DNA from: Actinoplanes palleronii
GTDB taxonomy: Bacteria > Actinomycetota > Actinomycetes > Mycobacteriales > Micromonosporaceae
Length of the DNA stretch: 51,307 nucleotides
Direction: 5' to 3'
NCBI RefSeq assembly: GCF_016862315.1
Contig: NZ_BOMS01000002.1
Span: 1-51,307 of the forward strand
Shown here: positions 7,339-16,915 of the stretch, in pieces
Numbering within the stretch: the stretch's first letter is position 1
How the letters are laid out: every line of letters starts with the position of its first letter
Notes under the pieces: model-generated
What the model was told of the DNA's origin: nothing
Databases searched by the model: none
What the model saw: the letters and a program-made list of their open reading frames with translations, nothing else
Made by a program: the position numbers and the translations under genes

Positions 7339-8616
7339 TCAGCGATATTCCGCGAGGCGCCGGCGGACGCCGAGCGGGACCAGCAGGATCACCAGACCGA
7401 GAACCACCAGGGGGATGCCGGTCCAGCCGCGCAGCGTGCGTTCCGCGCCGCGCAACGCCCGGTCAAAACCCTGCTTCCGTACGGCGGTGACCGCGCCCAC
7501 CGCCGCGTCGAAGTACGCGAAGTCGAACGCCGCGTCGCCCCGGCGGATGCCGGTCAGCGCGTCCACCGCCTCGCCGGTGCGACCAGCATCAGTCAGCTGC
7601 AGCACCTTCTCGTGATCGCGCCGGTAGGCCTGCCAGCGGCGCAGCGCCTCGTCCCCGGCCAGCGCGCCGACGCCCGGCCCGTCGCAGCCCTCGCCGGTCA
7701 CGCAGCCGGACTTGCCGGCGAACCCGTCCCGGTAGAGCGCCAGGTTGCCGCTGACCAGGTACCGGCTGGTGTCCGCGGCGGCGTCGTACCCGACGGCGCG
7801 CAACCGGGACAGCTCCAGATAGGGGTTCAGATCAGCGGCGCGGGCGCCGGTCATCCGGGTGGCCTGCGCGGACAGCACGACGACCGAGGCGACCGTGATC
7901 AGCAGGCTGAGCCCGGTCGCGGCGAGCAGCGCCGGGTTCCAGGACCGGCGGAACCGGCGGGCCAGCCAGACCTGCAGCACGACCAGGAGTGCGAGCAGCG
8001 TGCCGCCGAGCAGCACCGCCAGGGTCAGGCCGACGGATTCGGTGACACGTTTGGCGGAATACGCCTCGTCGAGGCGGGTGGTGGCGGAGTCCCGGAGTTG
8101 CTGGGCGGCCGGGAGCAGACGAAGGTGAAGGATATTGGTGGCCTGGGTGAAATAGCCGAGGGCGTCCGGCGGCAATGCACCCGCGGCGCCCTTTTCCCCG
8201 GCGGCGAGGGTCTGACCGATGCGCTGGTGATAAACGGCAAGTCCGTCCAGGAGATCGACCGGCGCCGCGCTGCTCATCAGCAGTCGCAGGTCGGCGTCGA
8301 CCTGCCGGGACCGGGACCGGTAGGCGCCCAGGGCGTCCACCCGGGTCCCGGCCAGCGCGTCCGCGTCGCCGGTCAGCAACAGCCGGGTGACCTGCGCGTC
8401 CATGTCGCTGAGCGCGAAGTAGAGGTCGGCCGCGGTGGCCGCCTGGGGCGCCGCCTCGCGGCCGATGATCCGGACCTGGTCCTGCACCCGGGCCATCACC
8501 AGACCGGTCGCGGCGAGCAGGGCGGCGGCCGCGGTCACCACGAGCGCCGACCAGAGGCGCAGACGGGCGGGGGTTTCGTTCCTTGTCGCTTCCCGGAGCG
8601 CTGACACGCGGGTCAC
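7339..8616 (-). CDS. Three-helix membrane protein, sensor-like without kinase
   Basis: About 425 residues. Predicted membrane helices lie near residues 22-43, about 185-210 and 390-410, with another hydrophobic stretch near 225-247. The external segments are helical (DLYFALSDMDAQVTRLLLTGDADALAG) and resemble the four-helix periplasmic domains of bacterial sensors, but no HAMP-linked kinase or cyclase follows. A cysteine pair (SGCVTGEGC) sits in the second external domain. It shares a strand with pstS, 63 bp upstream of it, so it may sense or support phosphate uptake (inference). GTG 8616 is chosen after GGTGG; TTG 8634 is possible. Confidence 0.6.
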   Translation of the reverse strand: MTRVSALREATRNETPARLRLWSALVVTAAAALLAATGLVMARVQDQVRIIGREAAPQAATAADLYFALSDMDAQVTRLLLTGDADALAGTRVDALGAYRSRSRQVDADLRLLMSSAAPVDLLDGLAVYHQRIGQTLAAGEKGAAGALPPDALGYFTQATNILHLRLLPAAQQLRDSATTRLDEAYSAKRVTESVGLTLAVLLGGTLLALLVVLQVWLARRFRRSWNPALLAATGLSLLITVASVVVLSAQATRMTGARAADLNPYLELSRLRAVGYDAAADTSRYLVSGNLALYRDGFAGKSGCVTGEGCDGPGVGALAGDEALRRWQAYRRDHEKVLQLTDAGRTGEAVDALTGIRRGDAAFDFAYFDAAVGAVTAVRKQGFDRALRGAERTLRGWTGIPLVVLGLVILLVPLGVRRRLAEYR

Positions 8617-8656
8617 GGTAATCCACCACCGCAATTCCCCGAAATCACGCTCTCGC

Positions 8657-8689
8657 GTTCATCTCACGTTTCTCGCGTGTCATTCTTCG
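8657..8689. promoter_or_regulatory. Candidate PHO box, three 11-bp direct repeats
   Basis: GTTCATCTCAC, GTTTCTCGCGT and GTCATTCTTCG follow one another without gaps. PhoP/PhoB boxes are built from 11-bp direct repeats beginning GTTCA or TGTCA. The site lies 41 bp upstream of the membrane-protein gene that precedes pstS. The match to GTTCACC is partial. Confidence 0.45.
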
Positions 8690-8705
8690 CTTAATCCTTC
8701 GTATT

Positions 8706-9485
8706 TCAGGAAACGGCGAGAGCCGCATAAATCACCGGATCGTGGGCGGAGAGCAGGGTCAGGTCCGGCTCGGCGCGCTGATGAAGGTCGGCCAGCCGGG
8801 CGTGGTTGGCCCGGACCATGGCCCGGTCGAAGGCGACCCCGGTCTCGGCCAGGCGCAGACCCAGCGGTACGCGGTCGCCGGTCAGCGTGCCCCGGTGGTA
8901 GAAGGCGTCACCGCAGTGCAGCAGCCAGCGGGAACCGGTGTCGACGGCCACCGCGGCGTGTCCCCGGGTGTGGCCGGGCAGCGCGACCAGGACGAAACCC
9001 GGTGCGATCCCGGTCAGCTCCTTCGCGGCCGCGAACCCGCGCCACGTCTCCCCGGCCGGGGTGTGCTCGACCAGGTCGGGGCCGTGCGCCCACTGCACCG
9101 CGCGGAACCGGCGGCGCTCCTGAGCGGTCGAGGGACGCAGCGCGCCCTGCACCTCGGCCGCGGTGACGTGCACCTTGGCGTGCGGGAAGTCGGCCAGGCC
9201 ACCGATGTGGTCGAAGTCGAAGTGGGTGACCACGATGTGCCGGACGTCCTCGATCCGGAACCCCAGCCGCTCGACCTGGGCGGCCGCGGTCTCCGCCGGG
9301 GCCAGCACCGGGCGCAGCAGGTGCCGGGGCGGGCCGAGGCGGGTGGCCGGGTCGGCGAGGTCGGCCCGCCCGAACCCGGTGTCGACGAGCACCAGGCCGG
9401 CGTCGCTCTCGGCCAGCAGCACGTGGCAGACCAGGTCACCGCCGGGGACGCGCATGGTGCCGCAGTTGAGGTGATGGACCCGCAC
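8706..9485 (-). CDS. Metallo-beta-lactamase-fold hydrolase (lactonase-like)
   Basis: A 259-residue protein of the MBL superfamily, close in pattern to N-acyl homoserine lactonase-like proteins. The metal site reads [10 protein letters not shown], so the second histidine of the usual HxHxDH is Asp (HxDxDH), a variant seen in actinobacterial members. Further landmarks are LVDTGFG near residue 35, [11 protein letters not shown] with the next metal histidine, and [10 protein letters not shown] with the bridging aspartate. Start GTG 9485 follows GGGAGAGCGAGAA. A MerR-type dyad lies about 50 bp upstream but faces the other way by its best -35. The substrate cannot be told. Confidence 0.75.
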   Translation of the reverse strand: MRVHHLNCGTMRVPGGDLVCHVLLAESDAGLVLVDTGFGRADLADPATRLGPPRHLLRPVLAPAETAAAQVERLGFRIEDVRHIVVTHFDFDHIGGLADFPHAKVHVTAAEVQGALRPSTAQERRRFRAVQWAHGPDLVEHTPAGETWRGFAAAKELTGIAPGFVLVALPGHTRGHAAVAVDTGSRWLLHCGDAFYHRGTLTGDRVPLGLRLAETGVAFDRAMVRANHARLADLHQRAEPDLTLLSAHDPVIYAALAVS

Positions 9486-9531
9486 GTCGTTCTCGCTCTC
9501 CCGGTGGGCCTGGTTTCCGGGTCATCCTCGC

Positions 9532-9558
9532 TTGACCCTGCCCCAGGGGCAAGGTTCA
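9532..9558 (+). promoter_or_regulatory. MerR-type promoter/operator dyad without obvious target
   Basis: TTGACC (9532-9537) opens a 21-bp dyad at 9535-9555 whose arms ACCCTGCCCC and GGGGCAAGGT pair at nine of ten positions, ending in GGTTCA. This matches the architecture of MerR-family promoters, in which the operator sits in an overlong spacer. In the plus direction the only thing downstream is the 3' end of the helicase gene. On the other strand it would precede the MBL gene, with a poorer -35. Confidence 0.45.
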
Positions 9559-9583
9559 GCCTGGTTCCGGGTCCTCGAACGGG

Positions 9584-9615
9584 CCGGCCGCCCTGCTCTC
9601 TCGCAGGGCGGCCGG
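9584..9615. terminator. Strong hairpin after the helicase gene
   Basis: A perfect 13-bp stem (CCGGCCGCCCTGC, 9584-9596, with 9603-9615) and a 6-nt loop sit 22 bp after the stop of the helicase-nuclease gene, as expected for its terminator. Confidence 0.65.
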
Positions 9616-9637
9616 GTGACGGTGGGAGCGGGTGGGG

Positions 9638-12600
9638 TCAGTGGCGGGTGGGGTGGTGCGCCGGGCGGCGGGCGGCGTCGTGCCGCCGCAACTGCGTCGG
9701 GTCGGGCAGGCCGTGTGCGGCCGAGAGGCCGTCCGGCTGCTGCAGCAGGTGTCCCTCGGCGACCAGGTCGGCCAGCAGGCCGGTCAGGCGGGCGTCGAGG
9801 TCGGTGGACCGCCGGGCCGACCAGCCGTAGAGCCGGGTGACCGCGGCCAGCAGGTCGTCGACCGGCAGCATCCCGCCGTCGATCACCAGGTTCTCGCAGG
9901 CGACGACGAGCTCGGCGTCGGAGACCTGGTCGGCCTTGCGGGCCACGCCGCCGGCCCGCTGCCGGACCACCGGGAAGGCCTGGTCGGGGTCGCCGACGAA
10001 GGTGCCGTCCCAGGCCACCCCGGCCTCCTCGATCGCGGCCTCGATCGCGGACCGGGCCGGGCGGGTGATCCGGGCCAGGCCCCACTCCTCCCGCATCCGT
10101 TGCAGGGCGACGCTGATGTGCACCGGCCCCTCGATCTCGGCCAGCCGCTGCACCGCGGCGATCAGCTCGGGCCGCAGGGCCGGGTCGGTGAGGACCGCTT
10201 CCGGCGGCAGCGGCGCCAGGTCCGCCTTCCGGTAGGGCTGGGCCCACTCGTCGGCGTGCGACGACCGCGGTTCCGCGGCCGTCACCGGCTCGTGATGCGT
10301 CCAGCCGGGCGGGGCGGCCATCGTCTCCTCGAACTCGGCGACCGCGGCCGCGATGTCCGGCTGCCCTTCCAGGGCCTGGTACCACGCCTGCCGGTGGAGA
10401 TCCTCGCCGGCGCGCAGCGTCTGCTCGGCCACCGTCGCCGCGGCGTCGGCCAGGTCCGGGTCGAGGTTGGCCGACTCGGCCAGCTCGGCGCGGACCTGTG
10501 AGATGGCCCCGAGCCGGTCGGCCGGTTCGGCGGTCTCGTGCAGCCCGGCCAGGAACTGCGCGGCGGCCGCGGCCAGCTCCTCGGTGCTGACGCCGAACCG
10601 GGCGGCGACCTCGGTGAGGTCCTCCCGGCTGGCGGCGGTCTGATCGGCGGGAGCGGCGGTGGGCCACTCGATCAGGGTGGGGGTGCGCTCCGGCTCGGCC
10701 GGCGCCTCGCGCTCCCCGTGACGGCCCGCCGATCCTTCCCGCTCCTCGTGGCGGCCGGCCGGTTCCTCCCGCTCCTCGTGGCGGCCGGTCGGTTCCTCCT
10801 GGGCGGCGGGTGCGTCGGAGCGCAGGGTGGAGGGCCATTGCAGGGACGTCTCCGGCTCGGGCCGGGTGGCGGACGGCCACGCGACCGACGGGACCCGCCG
10901 CCGGCCGGTCCCGGCCGGCTCCGCACGGGTGGCCGTGGGCCACTCGATCGGCGACGCGTGCCGGCCGACGGTCTCGGTGGGCTCGTCGCCGGCGGCCGAG
11001 GGCCACTCGATCGACGCGGCGTGCCGGCCGGCGGGCCGCTCGGCGGTCGCGGAGGGCCAGGTCACCGCGGAGACGCGCGGCTCGTCGGCGGCCTGGTTGA
11101 CGGTGGCCCAGGTGTCGGCGGCCGCGGGCTCGGTGCGGTTCGCCGTGGGCCAGGTGACGGTGGAGACCGTCGGCTGGTGTGCGGTGGGCTCGGGTTCCTG
11201 GTCGCGGGTCACGGCGGCGGGCTGCCGCTCGTCGGCGTTCCTCGGGGCGGCGGTGGGCCACACGAAGCGGTCCGGGTCCTCGGCACGGACCGGGGTGGAG
11301 GCGGGCCAGCCGGGGCTCTCACCCTGGTCGGTGCGGAGCTGGGCGACAGCGGTCTCCAGGTTCGCGCCCAGGTAGGCCTCGGCGGCCGCGAGCTCCTCCG
11401 CGCCGGCCTGGGCCGCGGCGAACTGCGCCGAGAGCCGGACCAGCCGGTCGTGCCCGGCCGGGACGGTGTCCTCCTCGAGGATCTCGGTGAGGACCGGTTC
11501 GGCGGGCGACGCCCACGGATCCTCGGCGGGAACGGCCGCAGCGCGGACGAGCGGCGGCTCGTCGTGATCCGCATCGGCCACCAGGTCGGCGTCGTGGATC
11601 TCGGTGGAGAACCCGCCGGCGACGGCCGGCGACAGGTCCGTGATCCGGGGACCGTCGGTGGCGTGGGCGGCGGCCAGGTCGGCCTCGGCGGACGCCTCGG
11701 CCTCGGCCAGCCCGACGTCGTCGGCGTCGGTCCAGGCGTGGAGGTGCGCGGGCTCGACGATCTCCGGGAGGTCGCCGGGCGGGGTCGCGGCGGGCGCCGG
11801 CGCGACTCCGGAGACCGCGGCGGCCAGCTCCTCGACGGAGATCGGCTCCCGCTCGACCCGCTCGGGCTCCGGCCCGCTCGCGCCCCGGGCCGGGGCGGAA
11901 CGGGCCCCGGACCCCTGCTCGGCCGAGCCCCGGGCGGGGGCGAAGGCGGCCGCGCTCATGTCGTACGTGAAAGCGGTGACGGTCTCGGCATCCCGATCGC
12001 CGTAACCGGCGGCGTAGCCCTCCGCGGCCTCCGCGACCGGGTACTCCGCGGCGCCCTCGGGCGCCGGCGACACCGGCGCGATCTCCTCGGCCGCATCGGC
12101 GGTGGCGACGGTCAGCTCCGGCGCCTCCTCGTCCGGCAGCGCCGCGAACGCGGCCTCGATCGCCACCCGCAGGCGGGTCTCCTCGCCGGCCCGGTCCAGG
12201 TACCAGGCGGTCCCCCAGACCCGGTGCAGCTTCCAGCCGAGCCCGTCGAGCAGCTGCTCGCGCAGCCGGTCCCGGTCCCGGGCGGTCGGCGCCGAGTCGT
12301 AGGACGTGCCGTCGCACTCGATGCCCAGCGCGTACGGGGCGTTGCGCCGCGACGAGCGGGGCACCGCCAGGTCGATCCGGAACGCGCCGGTGCCGACCCG
12401 GGAGTTCACCCGGTATCCCCAGCCGCGGATGACGTCGCGCACCGAGTCCTCGAACGGGGTCTGCGACTCCTCGGACTGCGGTTGCTCCTCCAGGCCGAGC
12501 GCCGGGATCCCCCGGGCGGCGTACTCCAGGTACTCGCCCAGGCGCTGCATGCTGTCGTCGCCGTCCGCCAGGTCACGGGCCCGGACCGCGGAGACCACCT

Positions 12601-15600
12601 CGATCCGCCGGCGGGCGCGGGTGATCGCCACGTTGAGCCGGCGCCAGCCGTCCGGGCCGCGCAGGCCGCCCAGCTCGCTGCCGATCGCGAAGATCACCAC
12701 GTCGCGCTCGTCGCCCTGGACGACGTCCAGGTCCTTGATGAAGAAGCCGCGCAGCCGGTCGTCCTCGGGCGGGACGACCATGTCCGCGACCGCGGTCTCG
12801 ATCTCGAAGGCGTCCTCCGGCGTGCACACCACCACGCCGAGGCTCAGGTCCGGCCGGGTCACCAGGTGGTGCGCGATCCGGGTGGCGACCAGATCGGCCA
12901 TCGACTGGTCACCGGTGGCCGGGTACAACTGCACGCCGCGGTCCGGGCCGGACGGCGCCCAGGCCGGGAACGTGTTGAGCCGCCCCTGGTAGAACGCGTG
13001 GTTGGCGAAGGCGATCAGCGACTCGTCGCGGCTGCGGTAGTGCGTGGTCAGGTCGATCGTGCGGAACGCCCCGCAGCTCAGGGCCAGCTCCAGGATCGAG
13101 CGCGGGTCGCCGCCGGGGATCGGTGCGGCGGTGAGTTGCCGGTCGTCGCCGCAGACCACCAGGGCGTTGCCCCGGTAGACGCAGGTGATCGCGTCCGGCA
13201 CCGGCACCCGGGAGGCCTCGTCGATGATCACGACGTCGAAGGCCAGGTTGATCGGGAGCAGCCGGCTCACGTCGGCCGGCGACATCACCAGGCACGGCTT
13301 GACCGCCATGGTGGCGTGGGTGGTCCGGGCCAGCAGCTCCCGGACCGGCAGGCGCCGGCCCTGCTGGGCGGCGGACGCCCGGAGCAGGGCGGCCTCGCCG
13401 GCCGCCGACTCGGCCGGCTGGAGCGCGTCGACGGCGTTCATCACCTCGGCCGCGGCGGCGCGCTGCAGCAGCGCGTCCCAGTGCCGGAACTCCTCGACCA
13501 GCCGGTCCCGGGCCACCGCGTCGAGCGGGGACAACCGGTCGTCGTCCCGGATGATCGTGTCGGCCCAGGCCTGGAAGAGGGCCCGGCCGAGCACCGGCAG
13601 GATCTGCTCGACGGCCAGGTCCTCGCGGGCGCAGAAGTCGACGACCGCGTCCAGGCCGTGCTCGGCGAGCACCGCGCGGGCCGACTGGTGGTCGAACCAC
13701 TCCTGCTGGCCGCGACTGTCCTCGAGGAGTTCGCGGATCAGGTCGCGGGCGGATTCCCGCTCGTCCAGGGCGGCGCCGAGACCGGGGTGCCGGCTCGGCG
13801 CGAAGGCCCGCAGGATCCAGTCCCGGGTGGCCTGCCACTCGGTGACCCGGGCCGGCAGGCTGTCGCTGGGCCGGCTCCGGCCGAGCGCCGCGGCCTGCTC
13901 GGGGGTGAACGCGATGTCCCCGCCGTTGCGCACCCGCCGGGCCTCGGAGGTCCAGGCCATCGCGGCGGCGAGCGCCTCCACGTCGGTCTGGTGGCCGCGG
14001 TAGGCGGCGCCGAGCACGGTGGCGTACTCCTTGGCGTTGGCCGTCAGCGCCGTGGCCGCCTCCGACGCGCTCTCCCGCAGCAGGCCGATCGAGGCCGCCT
14101 CGGCGAGGGTGAAGTCCCGGCTGGCCGCCGCGCTGTACGCCTGGACCAGCTCGGCCACCGCGGTGAACGGCTCGACGTGGGCGCGCAGCCAGGTGACCGC
14201 GTCGTGGATCGGGCCGGCGCCGAGCTGGGGCCGGGGCGCGGGCTCGGGGGCCGGACGCAGCGCGGCCGTCCACCTGGCGAACTCCTTGGTGGCCTCGCCG
14301 ACGATCCGGATGATCGCGCTGTTCGGGGTCGGTGCGCAGATCCGCTCGATGATCGAGGGCAGCGCCTCCGGCGGGGTGACCTTCAGGGTCTCCTCGGCGG
14401 TGGCCAGCGCCCGCTCCAGCGCCTCGAAGTCGGTGTCCTGCCGCTGCCAGTGCCGGCCGAGGATGCCGGCCTGCTCGGCCTCGGCCTCGTCCAGCTCCTG
14501 CAGGGCGCGCTTCCAGGCCGCGGCCGCGTTCAGGTTGGCGACCGCCTCGGAGCGTTTGACGTCCGGCCGGGCGATCTCCGCGGCCGCCTTCTTGTCCCGC
14601 CGGTAGTGCGCCCCGAGCTTGCGGATGCCCTTGTGCTCGTGGGCGAACCGCTCGGCCAGCTCGTCCACCGGCTCGGCCAAGGCCTCCTCGCTGAAGTGCT
14701 CGCGGGCCCGGGTCTCGGCGGCCTTCACCACGTTGACCACGCGCCGCAGGTTCCGCGCCGCGGCGTGCGCGGCGGTCGTGCCCAGGTTGTCGAACCAGGC
14801 CGGTTCCGGCTTGTCCGGCCGGGCCAGCAGGTCGACGATGGCGGCCAGCCGGGCCAGGTCGGTGAACGCGACCACGTTGGGCAGCCCGAGCCGGGCGGTG
14901 ACCCGGTCCAGGCTGTGCTGGTGCTGCTCGATCCGGTCGGCCTCGTCGGCGAAACGCCGGGCCAGACCCCGGGCCTGTGCGGCGGTGAGCGGCAGCAGCT
15001 CGACCGCGGGCGGCTTGAGCTGGGCCAGGCTGGGGATCATCGGCAGCTTGCCGGGGGCCGGCAGCGTGCTCCAGGTGACCCCGGTCCGGGTGCGGACCGC
15101 CTCCTCGGCCTGGTTCAGCGTCTTCAGGTGGCGCAGCAGCCCTTCGGCGGCCCGGGCCACCGGCTCCAGACTGGGCATGGTGAGCCACTCGTCGGCGGCC
15201 TCGGCCGGCCGCCGGGCGGCGTGCCCGACCAGCGTGGTCAGGGTGATCGCCTCAGCGATCGTGCCGATCAGGAACGCCTCGGCCAGCGGGTCCCGCTCGA
15301 TCGCCTCGGCCAGGTGGTCCAGGGCGGCCTGCGCCTGGTGCAGCCGGGCGTCCAGGCGGTTGTGGTCGATCACGTCGCGCCAGAGGAAGTCCTCGCCCTC
15401 CCGGGCCGGGCGCCAGGCCCGGCCGAGGCGTTCGGCGGCGTCCCGGACCCGCTGCAACGACTGGGTGGTGAGCGGGATCAGCAGCTCCGCCGGGGCCGGC
15501 GCCTGCGGCACGTCGGTCATCTGCGCGCACATGCCGAGCACGTCGTGCAGGCGGTGGCCGAGCGGTTCGCGGACCTCGTTCATCGCCTCGGCGTACGCGT

Positions 15601-16804
15601 TGAGCCGCTGCCGGTGGTCGCGCAGCGCCGCGCGTTCGTCGGTGGACAGGTCCGGCGGCGGCAGCGGGATGAAGTCCAGCGCCGCGGCCAGGGCGGCCGC
15701 CACGTGGTCCCGGCCGGTCCGGCCGCTGTGCAGCTCGAGCAGGTAGTCGTCGAGCCCGAGCGGGGTGAGCCGGTCCCGGACGGTGTCCAGGGCGGCGGCC
15801 TTCTCGGCGACGAACAGCACCCGCCGGCCGGCGTGCATCAGCCCGGCGATCATGTTGGCGATCGTCTGCGACTTGCCGGTGCCGGGCGCGCCCCGCATCA
15901 CGAAGGTGCGGCCGTGCAGCGCGGCGCTGACACAGGCCCGCTGCGCGGCGTCGGCGTCGAGCACCAGCGGCACGTCGTCCGGGGTGGCCACCTCGTCGAT
16001 CCGGCGACCGGCGACCACCTCGAACTTGAACGCGTCCGGCTGCGCCTCGGGGGTGCTGGCCAGGGCCCGGATCACCGGGTGGGCGAGGATCTGCCGCTCG
16101 TGGTCGAGCAGGTCGGTGTACATCACCTCGCGGTGCACGTTGAACCGGGTGAGCAGCACCGCCTCGTCGGAGTGCCAGTCCGGGTGGTCGCCGAGAGCGG
16201 CGTCCAGCCGGGCCCAGAACACCGTGACGTCCAGCGCCGCCAGGCTGTCCACCGCGGGCAGCTCGATGTGGTGCCGGCGCAGGCAGATGTCCAGCGCCGG
16301 GTTCACGATCGGATCCTCGGCGCGGGCCCGCAGCCGGGGATAGTCCTGCGGGTCCGGGGTCACCAGGTCGACCGGGATCAGCAGGATCGGGCTGACGTGC
16401 TCGTTCCCGCCGTCCCGCCAGCTGACCGTGCCCAGGCCCAGATAGAGCGTGGCTACGCCCTGTTCCAGCAGGTCACGACGTGCGGAGCGCCGGAGCTCCC
16501 GCAGCGTGGTGTCCATCTCCGCGTCGGCCATCGCGGTCTGGAAGACGTGCGCGGCCCGTGGCCGCGGACCTTCCGCCTGTTCCTCGACCCCCAGGAAGCC
16601 GCACTCGCGACCCTGCTGGAGCGCCTCGACGATACTGCGCGGCGAGGGGCTGACGATCTCCACCACACCAGGCGCCGTAGTCCGCACGTCGATCAGCGGA
16701 TTCGCGCCGGTCAGATCCAGCAGCCCATCCCGCCACTGTTCGAGTGTCGCCCGTACCCGGGCATCAGGCCGCCCGGTCAACCCGTCCGATTGATCCCACC
16801 GCAT
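9638..16804 (-). CDS. DUF4011 / SF1 helicase / Vsr-like nuclease / DUF3320 giant protein
   Basis: A 2388-residue cytoplasmic protein. The N-terminal DUF4011-type region (about 15-270) starts RATLEQWRDGLLDLTGANPLI. Walker A is GAPGTGKSQ (about 305-313). A long helical insertion follows, then Walker B VVIIDEASRVP (about 1190), GDDRQL, and C-terminal helicase motifs VVQGDERDVVIFAIG and NVAITRARRR (about 1360-1400). A Vsr/DUF559-like endonuclease (about 1470-1540) has RIDLAV, GIECDG and ARDRDRLREQLL. A repetitive linker spans about 1560-2080, and a DUF3320-like helical domain (about 2200-2270) is followed by a C-terminal domain. The likely role is ATP-driven DNA unwinding coupled to cleavage, perhaps in phage defence (inference). 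The ATG start has GGAATGGA 4 nt upstream. It follows the HIRAN gene by 111 bp. Confidence 0.85.
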   Translation of the reverse strand: MRWDQSDGLTGRPDARVRATLEQWRDGLLDLTGANPLIDVRTTAPGVVEIVSPSPRSIVEALQQGRECGFLGVEEQAEGPRPRAAHVFQTAMADAEMDTTLRELRRSARRDLLEQGVATLYLGLGTVSWRDGGNEHVSPILLIPVDLVTPDPQDYPRLRARAEDPIVNPALDICLRRHHIELPAVDSLAALDVTVFWARLDAALGDHPDWHSDEAVLLTRFNVHREVMYTDLLDHERQILAHPVIRALASTPEAQPDAFKFEVVAGRRIDEVATPDDVPLVLDADAAQRACVSAALHGRTFVMRGAPGTGKSQTIANMIAGLMHAGRRVLFVAEKAAALDTVRDRLTPLGLDDYLLELHSGRTGRDHVAAALAAALDFIPLPPPDLSTDERAALRDHRQRLNAYAEAMNEVREPLGHRLHDVLGMCAQMTDVPQAPAPAELLIPLTTQSLQRVRDAAERLGRAWRPAREGEDFLWRDVIDHNRLDARLHQAQAALDHLAEAIERDPLAEAFLIGTIAEAITLTTLVGHAARRPAEAADEWLTMPSLEPVARAAEGLLRHLKTLNQAEEAVRTRTGVTWSTLPAPGKLPMIPSLAQLKPPAVELLPLTAAQARGLARRFADEADRIEQHQHSLDRVTARLGLPNVVAFTDLARLAAIVDLLARPDKPEPAWFDNLGTTAAHAAARNLRRVVNVVKAAETRAREHFSEEALAEPVDELAERFAHEHKGIRKLGAHYRRDKKAAAEIARPDVKRSEAVANLNAAAAWKRALQELDEAEAEQAGILGRHWQRQDTDFEALERALATAEETLKVTPPEALPSIIERICAPTPNSAIIRIVGEATKEFARWTAALRPAPEPAPRPQLGAGPIHDAVTWLRAHVEPFTAVAELVQAYSAAASRDFTLAEAASIGLLRESASEAATALTANAKEYATVLGAAYRGHQTDVEALAAAMAWTSEARRVRNGGDIAFTPEQAAALGRSRPSDSLPARVTEWQATRDWILRAFAPSRHPGLGAALDERESARDLIRELLEDSRGQQEWFDHQSARAVLAEHGLDAVVDFCAREDLAVEQILPVLGRALFQAWADTIIRDDDRLSPLDAVARDRLVEEFRHWDALLQRAAAAEVMNAVDALQPAESAAGEAALLRASAAQQGRRLPVRELLARTTHATMAVKPCLVMSPADVSRLLPINLAFDVVIIDEASRVPVPDAITCVYRGNALVVCGDDRQLTAAPIPGGDPRSILELALSCGAFRTIDLTTHYRSRDESLIAFANHAFYQGRLNTFPAWAPSGPDRGVQLYPATGDQSMADLVATRIAHHLVTRPDLSLGVVVCTPEDAFEIETAVADMVVPPEDDRLRGFFIKDLDVVQGDERDVVIFAIGSELGGLRGPDGWRRLNVAITRARRRIEVVSAVRARDLADGDDSMQRLGEYLEYAARGIPALGLEEQPQSEESQTPFEDSVRDVIRGWGYRVNSRVGTGAFRIDLAVPRSSRRNAPYALGIECDGTSYDSAPTARDRDRLREQLLDGLGWKLHRVWGTAWYLDRAGEETRLRVAIEAAFAALPDEEAPELTVATADAAEEIAPVSPAPEGAAEYPVAEAAEGYAAGYGDRDAETVTAFTYDMSAAAFAPARGSAEQGSGARSAPARGASGPEPERVEREPISVEELAAAVSGVAPAPAATPPGDLPEIVEPAHLHAWTDADDVGLAEAEASAEADLAAAHATDGPRITDLSPAVAGGFSTEIHDADLVADADHDEPPLVRAAAVPAEDPWASPAEPVLTEILEEDTVPAGHDRLVRLSAQFAAAQAGAEELAAAEAYLGANLETAVAQLRTDQGESPGWPASTPVRAEDPDRFVWPTAAPRNADERQPAAVTRDQEPEPTAHQPTVSTVTWPTANRTEPAAADTWATVNQAADEPRVSAVTWPSATAERPAGRHAASIEWPSAAGDEPTETVGRHASPIEWPTATRAEPAGTGRRRVPSVAWPSATRPEPETSLQWPSTLRSDAPAAQEEPTGRHEEREEPAGRHEEREGSAGRHGEREAPAEPERTPTLIEWPTAAPADQTAASREDLTEVAARFGVSTEELAAAAAQFLAGLHETAEPADRLGAISQVRAELAESANLDPDLADAAATVAEQTLRAGEDLHRQAWYQALEGQPDIAAAVAEFEETMAAPPGWTHHEPVTAAEPRSSHADEWAQPYRKADLAPLPPEAVLTDPALRPELIAAVQRLAEIEGPVHISVALQRMREEWGLARITRPARSAIEAAIEEAGVAWDGTFVGDPDQAFPVVRQRAGGVARKADQVSDAELVVACENLVIDGGMLPVDDLLAAVTRLYGWSARRSTDLDARLTGLLADLVAEGHLLQQPDGLSAAHGLPDPTQLRRHDAARRPAHHPTRH
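10660..11290 (-). repeat. Coding repeats: WP[ST]A motif and GRHEERE units
   Basis: Within the helicase protein (about residues 1838-2048) a motif with core hydrophobic-x-WP[ST] occurs about nine times (for example TVTWPTA, SIEWPSA, SVAWPSA, LIEWPTA). Near 10710-10800 a roughly 30-bp unit encoding GRHEEREEPA repeats three times. The tract is Pro/Glu/Ala-rich and probably disordered. Confidence 0.75.
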
Positions 16805-16915
16805 TTTTCCATTCCAGCAAGGCGACGGGCCGCATGGTGGCGTTTTTTCGGGTTAATCCGACGTTTCGCTCGGATCGGACCAACTTGGCGACACACCCGC
16901 CCCACCCGCCCCAGA

